Notes under the pieces: generated by a model
Databases searched by the model: none
Seen by the model: the letters and a program-made list of their open reading frames with translations, nothing else
What the model was told of the DNA's origin: nothing
Origin: Cyanobacteriota bacterium
GTDB lineage: Bacteria > Cyanobacteriota > Vampirovibrionia > Gastranaerophilales > UBA9971
Assembly (NCBI GenBank): GCA_022703625.1
Contig: JAKLDH010000014.1
Coordinates: forward strand, 1-33,409
Reading direction: 5' to 3'
DNA length: 33,409 bases
Translations under genes and position numbers: made by a program
Shown here: piece by piece, positions 15,659-23,960 of the stretch
How positions within the stretch are numbered: the stretch's first letter is position 1
Layout of the letters: each line of letters opens with the position of its first letter

Positions 15659-16717
15659 TTAAAAGGTCTTTATTATTTTATAATAGGTATCTCTTTGCGC
15701 GGCTTGAAATCCGGCTTTTTGAATGTTCGTTATAATCTCCTGTACACAAGTATTATTCGAAATTCCTGCCGCTTTAACTACATTCTCCTCAAGCATGGTT
15801 CCTCCAAAATCGTTTGCTCCAAATCCAAGAGCAATCTGCGCAATTTTTAATCCCTGAGTAACCCATGAAACCTGAATATTAGGAATATTATCAAGAACCA
15901 GTCTTGAAATTGCAAGAACTTTTAGATAATCAAAAGCTGTATTATTAATATTATTGCTTAATCCATAGAAATTTCCTGCGGGAACAAACGTCCAAGGGAT
16001 AAAAGCGGTGAATCCTCCGGTTTTTTCCTGAAGCTGTCTTATTTTTAACAAATGTTCCGCAATATGTCCCGCAGATTCGCCAAATCCAAAAACCATCGTG
16101 GCTGTAGTTTTTAGCCCAATATTATGAGCTGTTTCCATTACATCAAGCCATTTTTTAGAACATATTTTGTTAGGACTTAATTTGTGTCTTATGTCATCGC
16201 AAAGAAGTTCTGCTCCTCCGCCTGGAATAGAGGATAAGCCGCTTTTTACAAATTCTTCAAGCAATTCTTTTACGCTTAAATTATTGTTTTCCGCTATAAA
16301 TACTATTTCCGCAGGAGAAAATGCGTGTATCGCAAGATTAGGGAAATCTTTTCTCAATTTTATAAGGAAATTTGTATAATATTCAAGCGGTAAATCTTGA
16401 TTTAAACCGCCTTGAAGCAATAGCTGTGTTCCTCCTGCCGATACAAGTTCTTCGGTTTTCTTTTTTATTGTTTCATAATCAAGTATGTATGCGTCTTTGT
16501 CCTCTTTATTTCTGTTAAATAGGCAAAATCGACACTTACAGGAACAAATATTAGTGTAATTCACGTTTCTGTCGATTACAAAAGTAACCGGCGTTTCTTC
16601 AGGATGAATTTCACAGCGTTTTTGATTTGCAAGAGCCCCAATATTTAATAGGTCAGGGCTTTCCAGAAGCGTTGCAATTTCAACAATATTGTTAAGTTTT
16701 AATTGTAATTTTGTCAT
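15659..16717 (-). CDS. mqnC: Cyclic dehypoxanthinyl futalosine synthase MqnC
   Basis: MqnC is the radical-SAM enzyme that cyclises dehypoxanthine futalosine in the futalosine route to menaquinone. The cluster cysteines are C58, C62 and C65 (ICSCKCRFC), preceded by VTFVIDRNVNYTN. The family motifs AGGTQLLLQGG, then HAFSPAEI, GLSSIPGGGAELL, ATMVFGFGES and TGGFTAFIPWTF follow in order. At 352 residues it has the expected length. MqnE and the F420 enzyme CofH are relatives, but the SIPGGGAE and GGFTAFIPW segments fit MqnC best. No other mqn genes are in the window. It is divergent from recO. Confidence 0.9.
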   Translation of the reverse strand: MTKLQLKLNNIVEIATLLESPDLLNIGALANQKRCEIHPEETPVTFVIDRNVNYTNICSCKCRFCLFNRNKEDKDAYILDYETIKKKTEELVSAGGTQLLLQGGLNQDLPLEYYTNFLIKLRKDFPNLAIHAFSPAEIVFIAENNNLSVKELLEEFVKSGLSSIPGGGAELLCDDIRHKLSPNKICSKKWLDVMETAHNIGLKTTATMVFGFGESAGHIAEHLLKIRQLQEKTGGFTAFIPWTFVPAGNFYGLSNNINNTAFDYLKVLAISRLVLDNIPNIQVSWVTQGLKIAQIALGFGANDFGGTMLEENVVKAAGISNNTCVQEIITNIQKAGFQAAQRDTYYKIIKTF

Positions 16718-16789
16718 AATAAATTATCTTATCACAAACGCTACACTTGCTTATTTGCTTGTGTTAAACTACAAATAAATACACTACGG

Positions 16790-16795
16790 TATAAT
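16790..16795 (+). promoter_or_regulatory. -10 element for recO
   Basis: A perfect TATAAT lies 30 bases before the recO ATG in the 108-base gap between the divergent mqnC and recO. The -35 is weak. A start near 16802 would leave a leader of about 24 bases without an obvious Shine-Dalgarno sequence. Confidence 0.45.
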
Positions 16796-16825
16796 TTATC
16801 AACTACGACTCAGGACTTAATTTCA

Positions 16826-17584
16826 ATGCCTCATTACAGAACACGGGCTATAAACTTAAAATCCCATAACCTCGGGGAAGCTGACAAAATAATGGTCATG
16901 TATTCCAGAGAGCATGGAATTATCAGGTGTGTCGCAAAAGGCGTCAAGAAAACAAAAAGCTCTCTGGGCGCAAGAATGCAGTGCCTTACAGCCAATAATC
17001 TTTTGATCGCAAAAGGTAGAAATCTTGATATAGTATGTCAGGCGGAAAATTTGGAATGTTTTGACAAAGTAAAAACAGATCTTACAAAGCTTTCTTATTC
17101 TTTATACTGTACAGAATTAATCAGTCATTTCGGCACAGAAGGCGATTCCAACAGTGCGGGGATTTATGACCTTTTGTTTGAAACCTTTAAGAATATTTCT
17201 GTTTTTAAAACCACAGAAGAGGTTTTATGGGCTGTTTTAAGGTTTAAATTAAAGCTGGCTGAGTATCTTGGATATGCCGTAGAGCTTGAAACCTGCGCAA
17301 GATGCAATAAAACAGAGCAAAAATATAAAACTTATCACTTTTTCTGCGCTGATACAGGCGGCGTAGTATGCAGCGAGTGCTTCCTTAAAAGCCGTAAAAC
17401 CTTTGAAATAGATAATCGCCATATTAAACTTTTTAAAGACGCGCTAAATTACGATTTCCCTTTTGAATCTGAATATTTTGATAAAAATCTTTTATTTTCA
17501 AGTTTTAATATATTAAAGGAATTTATTTCCCTAAGGTCTGACAAAAAGTTGAAAACACCGGCAATAATTGAGCTTTTATGTTAA
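16826..17584 (+). CDS. recO: DNA repair protein RecO
   Basis: RecO anneals ssDNA and cooperates with RecF and RecR in loading RecA. The 252 residues show an N-terminal OB-fold (YRTRAINLKSHNLGEADKIM and then VMYSREHGIIRCVAKGVKK), a helical middle, and a C-terminal zinc finger with C157/C160 (CARC) and C182/C185 (CSEC). Length is typical. Its stop overlaps the start of the MFS gene by 7 bases (ATGTTAA), so the two are coupled. Confidence 0.95.
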   Translation: MPHYRTRAINLKSHNLGEADKIMVMYSREHGIIRCVAKGVKKTKSSLGARMQCLTANNLLIAKGRNLDIVCQAENLECFDKVKTDLTKLSYSLYCTELISHFGTEGDSNSAGIYDLLFETFKNISVFKTTEEVLWAVLRFKLKLAEYLGYAVELETCARCNKTEQKYKTYHFFCADTGGVVCSECFLKSRKTFEIDNRHIKLFKDALNYDFPFESEYFDKNLLFSSFNILKEFISLRSDKKLKTPAIIELLC

Positions 17585-18960
17585 ATATACAAGAAAAACC
17601 CAATAAACACATAATGGAAGGCGCTGTGAGCAGGCTTGAATCTATACAAGAGCAAGGATACAGAGCTGTTCTCAAAAATAAAAATTTTCTTGCCCTCTGG
17701 CTTGGTCAAATATTTTCACAGCTTGCGGACAGAGTGATTTTTGTGGTTTTTGTAGCGGTAATAGCGCATAATTTTTCGGTTGCGACCAAGTATCAAAGCC
17801 TGCTTTATATTGCATTTACGCTGCCTGCGATATTTTTTACCGCTATAGCAGGTGTATTTATTGATAAATGGAACAAAAAACATGTTTTAATCTTTACTAA
17901 TATTATAAGAGCAGGATTAATTCTGGCATTACCCTTGTTTAGCAACACTTTGTTCGGAATTTACATTCTAGCATTTCTTGTTTCAGGCGCAACACAGTTT
18001 TTTGCGCCAGCTGAAGCCGCTTCTATTCCACTTATGGTGAAAAAGTGCCAGCTTATGTCAGCGAATTCCCTGTTTACTGCCACGATGATGGGTTCTATAA
18101 TTTTGGGATTCGCTCTTGGCGATCCGTTAATCAATATTTTCGGTCTTAAATATGTAAACGTGGCAATTTCAGCGTTTTTTCTCATTTCAGCCGGGTTTCT
18201 TGTTTTAATCAAATATAAAGCCGGTGAACACGAAAAAATACAACACCAAACATTTAGAGAGTTTTTTGAGGATTTTAAAATAGGATTTTCGTATATAAAA
18301 GCCAGCAAGGTTACGCTAAATGCTCTTTTAAAGCTAACCGCGCTGTTTTCAATAGTCGTAATGCTTTGCATCCTTTCTATAAGCATAAGTCAGCAGTTGC
18401 TTTACCCTGATAATTATAAGCTGGGGGCTCAAAAATTTGTTTATATTGTTGCTTTCAGCGGCGTCGGAATGATTTTAGGAGCAATAACAGCCGGAACCGT
18501 ATTAAAAACCGCAAACAAGCTGATTATTGCCTTTGCAGGGTTTGCGATTGTTGGAATAAGTCTTATTTTTATGAGCGGAATAGAGTTTATTCCTAATTCT
18601 TTACATATTCCGATAAAAGAACATGTGGTTTGTGGAATTTGTCTTGAGCCGTTTAATTTAACCGCTCGAATGATATATTCCTATATTATAGCCGGAATAA
18701 TCGGCTTTGGTTGCGCAATAGCGGCTATCCCCGTTCAAACTATTTTGCAGACAGTAATGCCTGAACAGATTAGAGGAAAAATTCTAGGCATTCAATTCAC
18801 GCTTTTAAGCGCAACTTCCACTTTACCTATTCTTATTGCGGCTTATGCCGCTGATTTGCTTGGAGTGGCAACAATACTTATGATTACCGGTATACCTATT
18901 GCTCTATTTGGTATTTGGGGTATGTTTAGAAATACAAGGACTTTACGGAAAAGTAACTGA
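17578..18960 (+). CDS. MFS transporter of the EntS/LplT-like group
   Basis: The 460-residue product has about twelve membrane helices after a cytoplasmic N-terminus of roughly 35 residues. The start of the transport domain, NFLALWLGQIFSQLADRV, and the loop AGVFIDKWNKKHVLI fit the MFS_3 / transmembrane secretion effector group that includes EntS and LplT. Near the end, RGKILGIQFTLLSATSTLPI is also typical. The substrate is unknown; small-molecule efflux or lipid movement are both possible. The ATG overlaps the recO stop. The glycosyltransferase gene follows after five bases, so this is part of one transcript. Confidence 0.82.
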   Translation: MLNIQEKPNKHIMEGAVSRLESIQEQGYRAVLKNKNFLALWLGQIFSQLADRVIFVVFVAVIAHNFSVATKYQSLLYIAFTLPAIFFTAIAGVFIDKWNKKHVLIFTNIIRAGLILALPLFSNTLFGIYILAFLVSGATQFFAPAEAASIPLMVKKCQLMSANSLFTATMMGSIILGFALGDPLINIFGLKYVNVAISAFFLISAGFLVLIKYKAGEHEKIQHQTFREFFEDFKIGFSYIKASKVTLNALLKLTALFSIVVMLCILSISISQQLLYPDNYKLGAQKFVYIVAFSGVGMILGAITAGTVLKTANKLIIAFAGFAIVGISLIFMSGIEFIPNSLHIPIKEHVVCGICLEPFNLTARMIYSYIIAGIIGFGCAIAAIPVQTILQTVMPEQIRGKILGIQFTLLSATSTLPILIAAYAADLLGVATILMITGIPIALFGIWGMFRNTRTLRKSN

Positions 18961-18965
18961 TAAAA

Positions 18966-20153
18966 ATGGTTTTATTTAATAAATATATAGCAAATAAAAA
19001 GAAAAATTTTGCGCCCGGAAATAAAATATATCTCTCATTAAGTAGTGAAGGATTCGGGCATTCAAGCAGAGGCTTGGCTATTGCCAGAGAATTTCCGAAA
19101 AATGACATTATAATCGGAACATACAATTATGCTCTTGGTAGATGCAGAAATGCCGGCTATAACTGCGTGGAGCTTCCGCAGGAATTGAAACTTATCGGAG
19201 AAAAAGGCGCTTTTGACGTTAAAAAGACAATAATAAAGAACCACTCCTGGGCATTGACGTTTAATAATATTATAAATAAAGAAATAGAAGCGATCAGAGA
19301 AAACGGAGCATCCTGTGTTATTGCGGACGGAAGACTTACGCCTGTTATGGCGGCGGAGAAACTTAGCCTACCTTGCGTTGTTATTACAAATCAAAGCGCA
19401 TTTTATCCTTTTTTTGAAAGAGATTCGGCTCTGATAAGAGTTTTTGGCAGATCGTTTGACTGGATAATGAAAACCTGGCTTAGTTCAGCCGAAGAAATTA
19501 TGATTCCTGATTTCCCGCCGCCTTATACGGTTTGTTTGCATAATTTAAGCAGAAATTTCAAGGTAATGAAGCGTACAAGATTTGTAGGACCGCTTGTGTC
19601 TTTTGATCCCGATAATATTGAAAAAATTGAAAAACCCGCCAAAAACTACATAGCAGTAGCGTTAGGCGGACATTCCTACAGAAAACCTCTTCTTGATAAT
19701 GTTATTGAAACTTCTAAAAAACTTCCTGATACCCATTTTGATGTATTTACAAGCCTTGATGCAAATAACCTGCCTGATAATCTAAAAATTCATCGCTCAG
19801 TTTCTAATATAGTTCCATATCTTAATGCGGCTGATCTTGTCATATCACAGGCAGGACACAGCACGGCTATGGAACTTTTAACTCTTGGCAAACCTTCAAT
19901 AATCGTTCCTGATTTTAAACAAATTGAACAGGAAAACAATGCTCGAAGAATGGAAGAGTTAAACGTCGCTGTTAAGCTTGAATACGCAAATCTTTCTCCT
20001 GAAAAGCTTGTGGACGCTGTCAAAAAAATAAAAAGCGAATCAGTATATCAGGAAAATGTAAATAAATTTAAAGAATTTGCAAAGGAATTTCAGGGCGGGA
20101 AAAAGGTTGCAGAAGTTATTCAGGATTATTCAAAACGTTTGCATTATTATTAA
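18966..20153 (+). CDS. GT-B glycosyltransferase, GT1/GT28-like
   Basis: The 395-residue protein has two Rossmann-like halves. The N-terminal half opens with KIYLSLSSEGFGHSSRGLAI, where GFGHSSR is the acceptor-side loop of MurG/MGD-like enzymes. The C-terminal half contains YIAVALGGHSYRKPLLDNV, ISQAGHSTAMELLTLGKPSI and IVPDFKQIEQENNARRMEEL, the sugar-nucleotide site of the family. It probably adds a sugar from a UDP-sugar to a lipid or glycan acceptor at the inner membrane; the exact product is not deducible. It is cotranscribed with the MFS gene before and the GT2 gene after it. Confidence 0.8.
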   Translation: MVLFNKYIANKKKNFAPGNKIYLSLSSEGFGHSSRGLAIAREFPKNDIIIGTYNYALGRCRNAGYNCVELPQELKLIGEKGAFDVKKTIIKNHSWALTFNNIINKEIEAIRENGASCVIADGRLTPVMAAEKLSLPCVVITNQSAFYPFFERDSALIRVFGRSFDWIMKTWLSSAEEIMIPDFPPPYTVCLHNLSRNFKVMKRTRFVGPLVSFDPDNIEKIEKPAKNYIAVALGGHSYRKPLLDNVIETSKKLPDTHFDVFTSLDANNLPDNLKIHRSVSNIVPYLNAADLVISQAGHSTAMELLTLGKPSIIVPDFKQIEQENNARRMEELNVAVKLEYANLSPEKLVDAVKKIKSESVYQENVNKFKEFAKEFQGGKKVAEVIQDYSKRLHYY

Positions 20154-20192
20154 AAGTTGTTATAAAATGTGTTAAATATAAATTAGAAGAGT

Positions 20193-21572
20193 ATGTTGAT
20201 TACTAGAATTATAAAAGAGGTAAGAAGATTGAAGGACAGATTAACCTTGGCAATATTGCTTGTCATTTCATGGATAATACTGTTTATTTTCCAGAAATAC
20301 ATGCCGATTCAGTCAGCGGTTTATGTTCTTTTTTGCTTTATGTTTCTTTACAGCCTGCTTATTTATATTGGTGAGTTTCACAAAAAAAGAAAGATTAAAA
20401 AACTCATAAAAAAGGGGCTTTATAAAGATAAAAGTCTTGAAAATGCTGATTATGAACCATTTGTAAGCATAATTATACCTGCTCATAACGAAGAAAAAGT
20501 TATAAAAAGCACGATAGAAAACATTTTAGCGGTTGATTACACTAACTATGAGCTACTTATAGTTGATGACAGAAGCGATGATTCAACGGCGGAAGTTTTA
20601 AAAGAATTAAATGCCGAAAATCCGAAAATAAAATATTATATTAGATGCAAAAATGCTTTCCCCGGTAAATCCGCAGTTATGAATGAAGCGTTTTCTATGA
20701 CTCAAGGGGATATTATCTGTATATTTGATGCTGATGCAAGAATAGAACCGGATTTCTTCAAAAAAATATTGCCGTATATGGCAGAACCGGAAGTAGGGGC
20801 TGTTCAGGCAAGGAAAATCATTAATAACCGTGAAATTAACTTTTTGACAAGATGTCAGGATAATGAATATATACTTGACACACACTTTCAAACCGGTAGA
20901 GATTCTATAAAAGGAGCTGTAGAGCTTAGAGGCAACGGGCAACTTATCAAAAGAAAAGCTTTAGTCGATATTGACGGCTGGAATAACTTTACAATCACGG
21001 ATGACCTCGATATATCCACACGTCTTCACCTTTCTGGATGGGATATAAGATTTGCGGAAGAGGTAAATGTATATGAAGAAGGGATAACAGGTTTTTTAGC
21101 TCTTTTAAGACAACGAAGAAGATGGATAGAAGGCAGTATAAGAAGATATCTTGACTATTCTCTTGAAATTTTAACCTCCAAAAAGATACCTTTAAGAGTA
21201 AGTATAGATATGTTCGCTTTTATTTCCGAATTTATTTTTCCTGTGTGGCTTTTATCCGAATATTGTATTCAAGGATTCCGATATGTTAAAGGAATTGAGG
21301 ACAGCATTCTCTATACGCTTTTATTATTGCCTGTTCTCGCGCTTTTTTTTACATCAGGTCTTGTTTTCAGTTTAAAAAAATATAAACGTTTTCCAATCCT
21401 GAAAACGCTTAAACAGAGCATTGAAACAGGAATTTATATGGTTTTTATCTGGGTTCCTATGGTTTCTTATATTGTTTTAAAAATAATTTTTTCAGAAAGA
21501 ACAATGGATTGGGGCAAAACTGACCATGGCGCGGATATTTCCGACAAAAAAACAAATACTTACTCTTATTAA
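20193..21572 (+). CDS. Processive GT2 membrane glycosyltransferase
   Basis: Two N-terminal membrane helices (about 18-34 and 42-60) precede a GT2 domain with the full D, DxD, TDD, QxxRW set: D125/D126 (VDDRSDD), D179-D181 (DAD), T269-D271 (ITDDLD) and QRRRW at 307-311. At least three helices follow. This is the layout of BcsA, PgaC and NodC, and also of the cyanobacterial beta-monoglucosyldiacylglycerol synthase (Sll1377 type), which has similar length. The neighbouring GT-B gene makes a glycolipid role as likely as a polymer role. ATG 20193 is used; an in-frame TTG at 20229 has a better ribosome site (AAAGAGG, 8 bases away) and may be the real start. Confidence 0.82.
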   Translation: MLITRIIKEVRRLKDRLTLAILLVISWIILFIFQKYMPIQSAVYVLFCFMFLYSLLIYIGEFHKKRKIKKLIKKGLYKDKSLENADYEPFVSIIIPAHNEEKVIKSTIENILAVDYTNYELLIVDDRSDDSTAEVLKELNAENPKIKYYIRCKNAFPGKSAVMNEAFSMTQGDIICIFDADARIEPDFFKKILPYMAEPEVGAVQARKIINNREINFLTRCQDNEYILDTHFQTGRDSIKGAVELRGNGQLIKRKALVDIDGWNNFTITDDLDISTRLHLSGWDIRFAEEVNVYEEGITGFLALLRQRRRWIEGSIRRYLDYSLEILTSKKIPLRVSIDMFAFISEFIFPVWLLSEYCIQGFRYVKGIEDSILYTLLLLPVLALFFTSGLVFSLKKYKRFPILKTLKQSIETGIYMVFIWVPMVSYIVLKIIFSERTMDWGKTDHGADISDKKTNTYSY

Positions 21573-21624
21573 AAAAATTTAATATAATATTATAATAGTC
21601 TTTATATTAAATAAGGAAAATATT

Positions 21625-22029
21625 ATGAAATGTTTGATAATTGATGATGACGCTTCTTGTTGCAGTATGTTTAAAATGGCTCTTGACAGACAAGGAGAAT
21701 GTGATACTTGTTCTCTTGGTTATGACGGAATAAATGCTCATAAAAAAGCTCTTTTTTCAGGACAGCCTTATGATTTGATAATTATAGACATTATTCTTCC
21801 TGATATTAATGGACAACATGTTTTAGAATGTATACGAACAGAAGAAATAGTAAACAAAATAGATGATATTTTTCAAACAAAAATTATTCTTACAACGTCG
21901 CTTGATGACGAAGAAAACAGAAAAATGGCGCAGGGGTTAAAAAAAGGTAAAGAGGCTTATTACATTAAATCTTTTGCAAATGAAGGTTTAAGAGAAATCT
22001 TAATGGAACTTGGTTTTTATTTTAATTAA
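21625..22029 (+). CDS. Single-domain response regulator (CheY-like)
   Basis: The 134 residues are one receiver domain and nothing else. The acidic pocket is D7-D9 (IIDDD), the phosphoacceptor D55 (IIIDIILPD), the switch residue T91 or S92 (ILTTSLDD) and the conserved K115 (YYIKSF). The residue after K115 is Ser where Pro is usual. No output domain and no histidine kinase are present, so it must act by protein contact or in a phosphorelay. AAGGAAAAT precedes the ATG. The last codon and stop lie in the left terminal repeat of element A. Confidence 0.88.
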   Translation: MKCLIIDDDASCCSMFKMALDRQGECDTCSLGYDGINAHKKALFSGQPYDLIIIDIILPDINGQHVLECIRTEEIVNKIDDIFQTKIILTTSLDDEENRKMAQGLKKGKEAYYIKSFANEGLREILMELGFYFN

Positions 22030-22202
22030 CTTGAATTGCTAAATAAATAATTTTATATTTGGCGTAGCGGCTGGCTTCGCCAGCCGCTACGCCTTCTTAA
22101 GGCATGCGGCTCGCAGGCAAAGCCTGCGAGCCGCATAAAAAATTAAAATAAAATTTCAATCTATTTCAGCGTTTCGACTAATTAGCAATTCGAGTTAATT
22201 AA
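22022..22202 (+). repeat. Full family A twin-hairpin element, MITE-like, 181 bp
   Basis: The left terminal repeat (TTAATTAACTTGAATTGCTA and one more A, 22022-22042) pairs with 22182-22202, with one mismatch in 21. Hairpins: 22061-22093 (stem GGCGTAGCGGCTGGC, loop TTC) and 22104-22136 (stem ATGCGGCTCGCAGGC, loop AAA), separated by TTCTTAAGGC. Against the copy at 6377, the first stem has C to T in one arm and the matching G to A in the other, so pairing is kept. The element lies between the response regulator and the 6S RNA candidate. Confidence 0.9.
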
Positions 22203-22274
22203 CGTAAATTTAGTTTAAGTCGGACTTGCAATAGACTGGAAAAAATTTAAAAAATATGAAAAAATATAAATATG

Positions 22275-22450
22275 AAAACCCTTTGCGTGGTTGCAATGTT
22301 TTGATCCTACAAATTTTTCTTGAGGGAGCTCTAACTCCAGTAAAGTGACGTATGCCTGATATAATATCAGTAAACGAATAACCTTTGCGGGCGGGCACCC
22401 ACCTGGTTTGATCACCGGGTATCAAAACTTCAGCTGCGCAGGGGGTTTTT
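22275..22450 (+). ncRNA. ssrS: Probable 6S RNA
   Basis: A 176-nt plus-strand unit with 6S-like architecture. The ends pair over 13 bp (AAAACCCTTTGCG with CGCAGGGGGTTTT, two G-U pairs). An inner 8-bp stem GTTTTGAT/ATCAAAAC follows. Inside are hairpins CTGATA-TAA-TATCAG and ACCTGG/CCGGGT, and the stretch GGGCACCCACCT, which I recall from 6S alignments of several phyla. TATAAA at 22265-22270 is a plausible -10. The transcript would end in a T-run at 22446-22450 within the closing stem. 6S RNA binds housekeeping RNA polymerase in stationary phase. Length and fold fit; a covariance search would settle it. Confidence 0.7.
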
Positions 22451-22486
22451 ATGATATGCTATAATTTAAATTTATTTTCATTTGAG

Positions 22487-22492
22487 TATAAT
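22487..22492 (+). promoter_or_regulatory. -10 element for tsaE, suggesting a leaderless mRNA
   Basis: A perfect TATAAT ends eight bases before the tsaE ATG, and no Shine-Dalgarno sequence intervenes. Transcription from it would begin at or next to the start codon. A second TATAAT at 22460-22465 would instead give a leader of about 30 bases. Confidence 0.4.
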
Positions 22493-22500
22493 ATTTTTTT

Positions 22501-22998
22501 ATGAGTACACCTTTTAAATTTATTGCTGAAAATTTATCTGACACTAAAAAATTCGCTGAAATTTTATCAAAGTTTATTAGCTCTTTAGGAATTTTAATAT
22601 GTTTATATGGTGATATCGGGTCTGGTAAAACAACTTTTGTAAAATATCTGGCGGAATTTTTAGGAATTAAACAAAAAGTTACCAGTCCAAGTTTCGTTAT
22701 TCTTAACGAATACCATTCTCCAAAGACGTCTTTATACCATTTTGATCTGTATCGACTTGAAAAAGAAGGCGTTGACACTATTATTGATGAGCTTTCAGAG
22801 TATACGGAAAAAGAAAACTCAGTAACAATAATAGAATGGGCGGAATTTTCGTCTGATAATCTCCCTAAGAATAGGCTTGAAATACAAATTAAATATCTTG
22901 ACGAAACAAAGAGAGAATTTTTAATTCGAGGATTTGGGGATAAAAATATTTCGATTTTACAGAAGATTGCTGATTTATATTGTTTTTTGAGAAAATAA
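22501..22998 (+). CDS. tsaE: tRNA threonylcarbamoyladenosine biosynthesis protein TsaE
   Basis: TsaE is the ATPase that works with TsaB and TsaD in making t6A37. The 165 residues have Walker A GDIGSGKT at 37-44, then the family block VTSPSFVILNEY, the YHFDLYRLE motif and IIEWAEFS, which are the switch and Walker B regions. Length is typical, with a short C-terminal tail of about 15 residues. Its end adjoins a family B fragment that carries a terminator-like hairpin. TsaB and TsaD are not in this window. Confidence 0.95.
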   Translation: MSTPFKFIAENLSDTKKFAEILSKFISSLGILICLYGDIGSGKTTFVKYLAEFLGIKQKVTSPSFVILNEYHSPKTSLYHFDLYRLEKEGVDTIIDELSEYTEKENSVTIIEWAEFSSDNLPKNRLEIQIKYLDETKREFLIRGFGDKNISILQKIADLYCFLRK

Positions 22999-23050
22999 TC
23001 GTTAATTTGTTAAAAAGCTAATATCTATAGCCTGTGCCGCCCTGCGGGCG
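22999..23050 (+). repeat. Truncated family B element (left arm and broken first hairpin)
   Basis: TCGTTAATTTGTTAAAAAGC and the following TAATATCTA match 4750-4777 exactly. The first hairpin then begins with several changes and stops after GGGCG, so the rest of the element is missing. It starts immediately after the tsaE stop codon. Confidence 0.75.
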
Positions 23051-23054
23051 TTTT
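23038..23054 (+). terminator. Terminator-like hairpin from the decayed repeat
   Basis: CGCCC-TGC-GGGCG followed by TTTT, between the convergent tsaE and pheA, 40 bases after the tsaE stop. The stem has only five pairs, but it is all G-C and has a short T-run. It would serve tsaE. Confidence 0.45.
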
Positions 23055-23063
23055 AAAGCTAAC

Positions 23064-23918
23064 TTAACTATGCGCCAGTATAACTTTTGGGTAAGAACCT
23101 AAAAATCTGTAAAAACTTACAAAAGGCGTGATTTTTCCGATTGCTCGCTGAATATTCTCGTCTTGTATATGTCCTTCAAAGTCCACGAAAAATGTATAAT
23201 CTCCAAAAACTTTTCTGGAAGGTCTTGATTCAATGTAAGAAAGATTTATATTGTTTTCTTTAAACACAGACAAGACATCAACAAGGGCTCCAGGCTGATT
23301 ATTTGTTGAAAAAGCAAATGAGGTTTTGTCTTTACCGGTTGGAGAAGGAGTGGAAGACCCAAGAGAAATAAATCGCGTAAAATTATCTTTTTCATCGTTG
23401 ATATTTGAACAAAGAATGTTTAATCCGTAAATTTCAGCGGCTTTTCGGGAACCTACAGCCGCATAAGTTTCAGGAAGTTCAATTAATTGTTTTACCGCTT
23501 CAGAGGTGCTTTGAGCCGCTATTTTTTGCGCATTCGGGAAGTTTCTTTCCAGAAAATACCTGCATTGAGCTAACGCCTGAGGTATGGAAATAATTGTTTC
23601 AATATTATCAATATTTTTAGCTTTACTTATAAGACAATGCGAAATAGGGATAACTATTTCACCTGTTATCATAACCCTTGTTGTAGTTTTTATAAGGTTA
23701 TCTATGGTTTCTCTCACAATTCCTTCAATGGAATTTTCCACAGGAACAACGCCGATATTGCCGTTAGAATTGTCCATTGATTCAATTACCGCGGCAATAG
23801 AATTTTTTGCGTTTTTGTTAAAAATTTCAATTCCTGTTGTTTTTATGATATTTTCAGCCGCAACTTCTGTATAAGAGCCTGCTGGTCCAAGATATATAAG
23901 AGTATGCGTTTTTTCCAT
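23064..23918 (-). CDS. pheA: Prephenate dehydratase
   Basis: It converts prephenate to phenylpyruvate in phenylalanine biosynthesis. The 284 residues are a stand-alone PDT enzyme with no chorismate mutase domain. The catalytic part starts YLGPAGSYTEVAAENI, has VPVENSIEGIVRETIDNL and ends with the conserved TRF in NFTRFISLG. The C-terminal ACT domain has GALVDVLSVF and the Phe-binding ESRPSR, so feedback inhibition by phenylalanine is expected. Length and order are normal. A family A fragment lies just upstream. Confidence 0.96.
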   Translation of the reverse strand: MEKTHTLIYLGPAGSYTEVAAENIIKTTGIEIFNKNAKNSIAAVIESMDNSNGNIGVVPVENSIEGIVRETIDNLIKTTTRVMITGEIVIPISHCLISKAKNIDNIETIISIPQALAQCRYFLERNFPNAQKIAAQSTSEAVKQLIELPETYAAVGSRKAAEIYGLNILCSNINDEKDNFTRFISLGSSTPSPTGKDKTSFAFSTNNQPGALVDVLSVFKENNINLSYIESRPSRKVFGDYTFFVDFEGHIQDENIQRAIGKITPFVSFYRFLGSYPKVILAHS

Positions 23919-23960
23919 AAGTTAAATCTTTTTAATAAAATGTTTTTTAAATTATAACCC

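Noticed and set aside
22210-22425. Two overlapping minus-strand open frames of about 70 codons
   Set aside because: They lie across the 6S RNA candidate, overlap each other in different frames, lack ribosome sites and have low-complexity or irregular composition.
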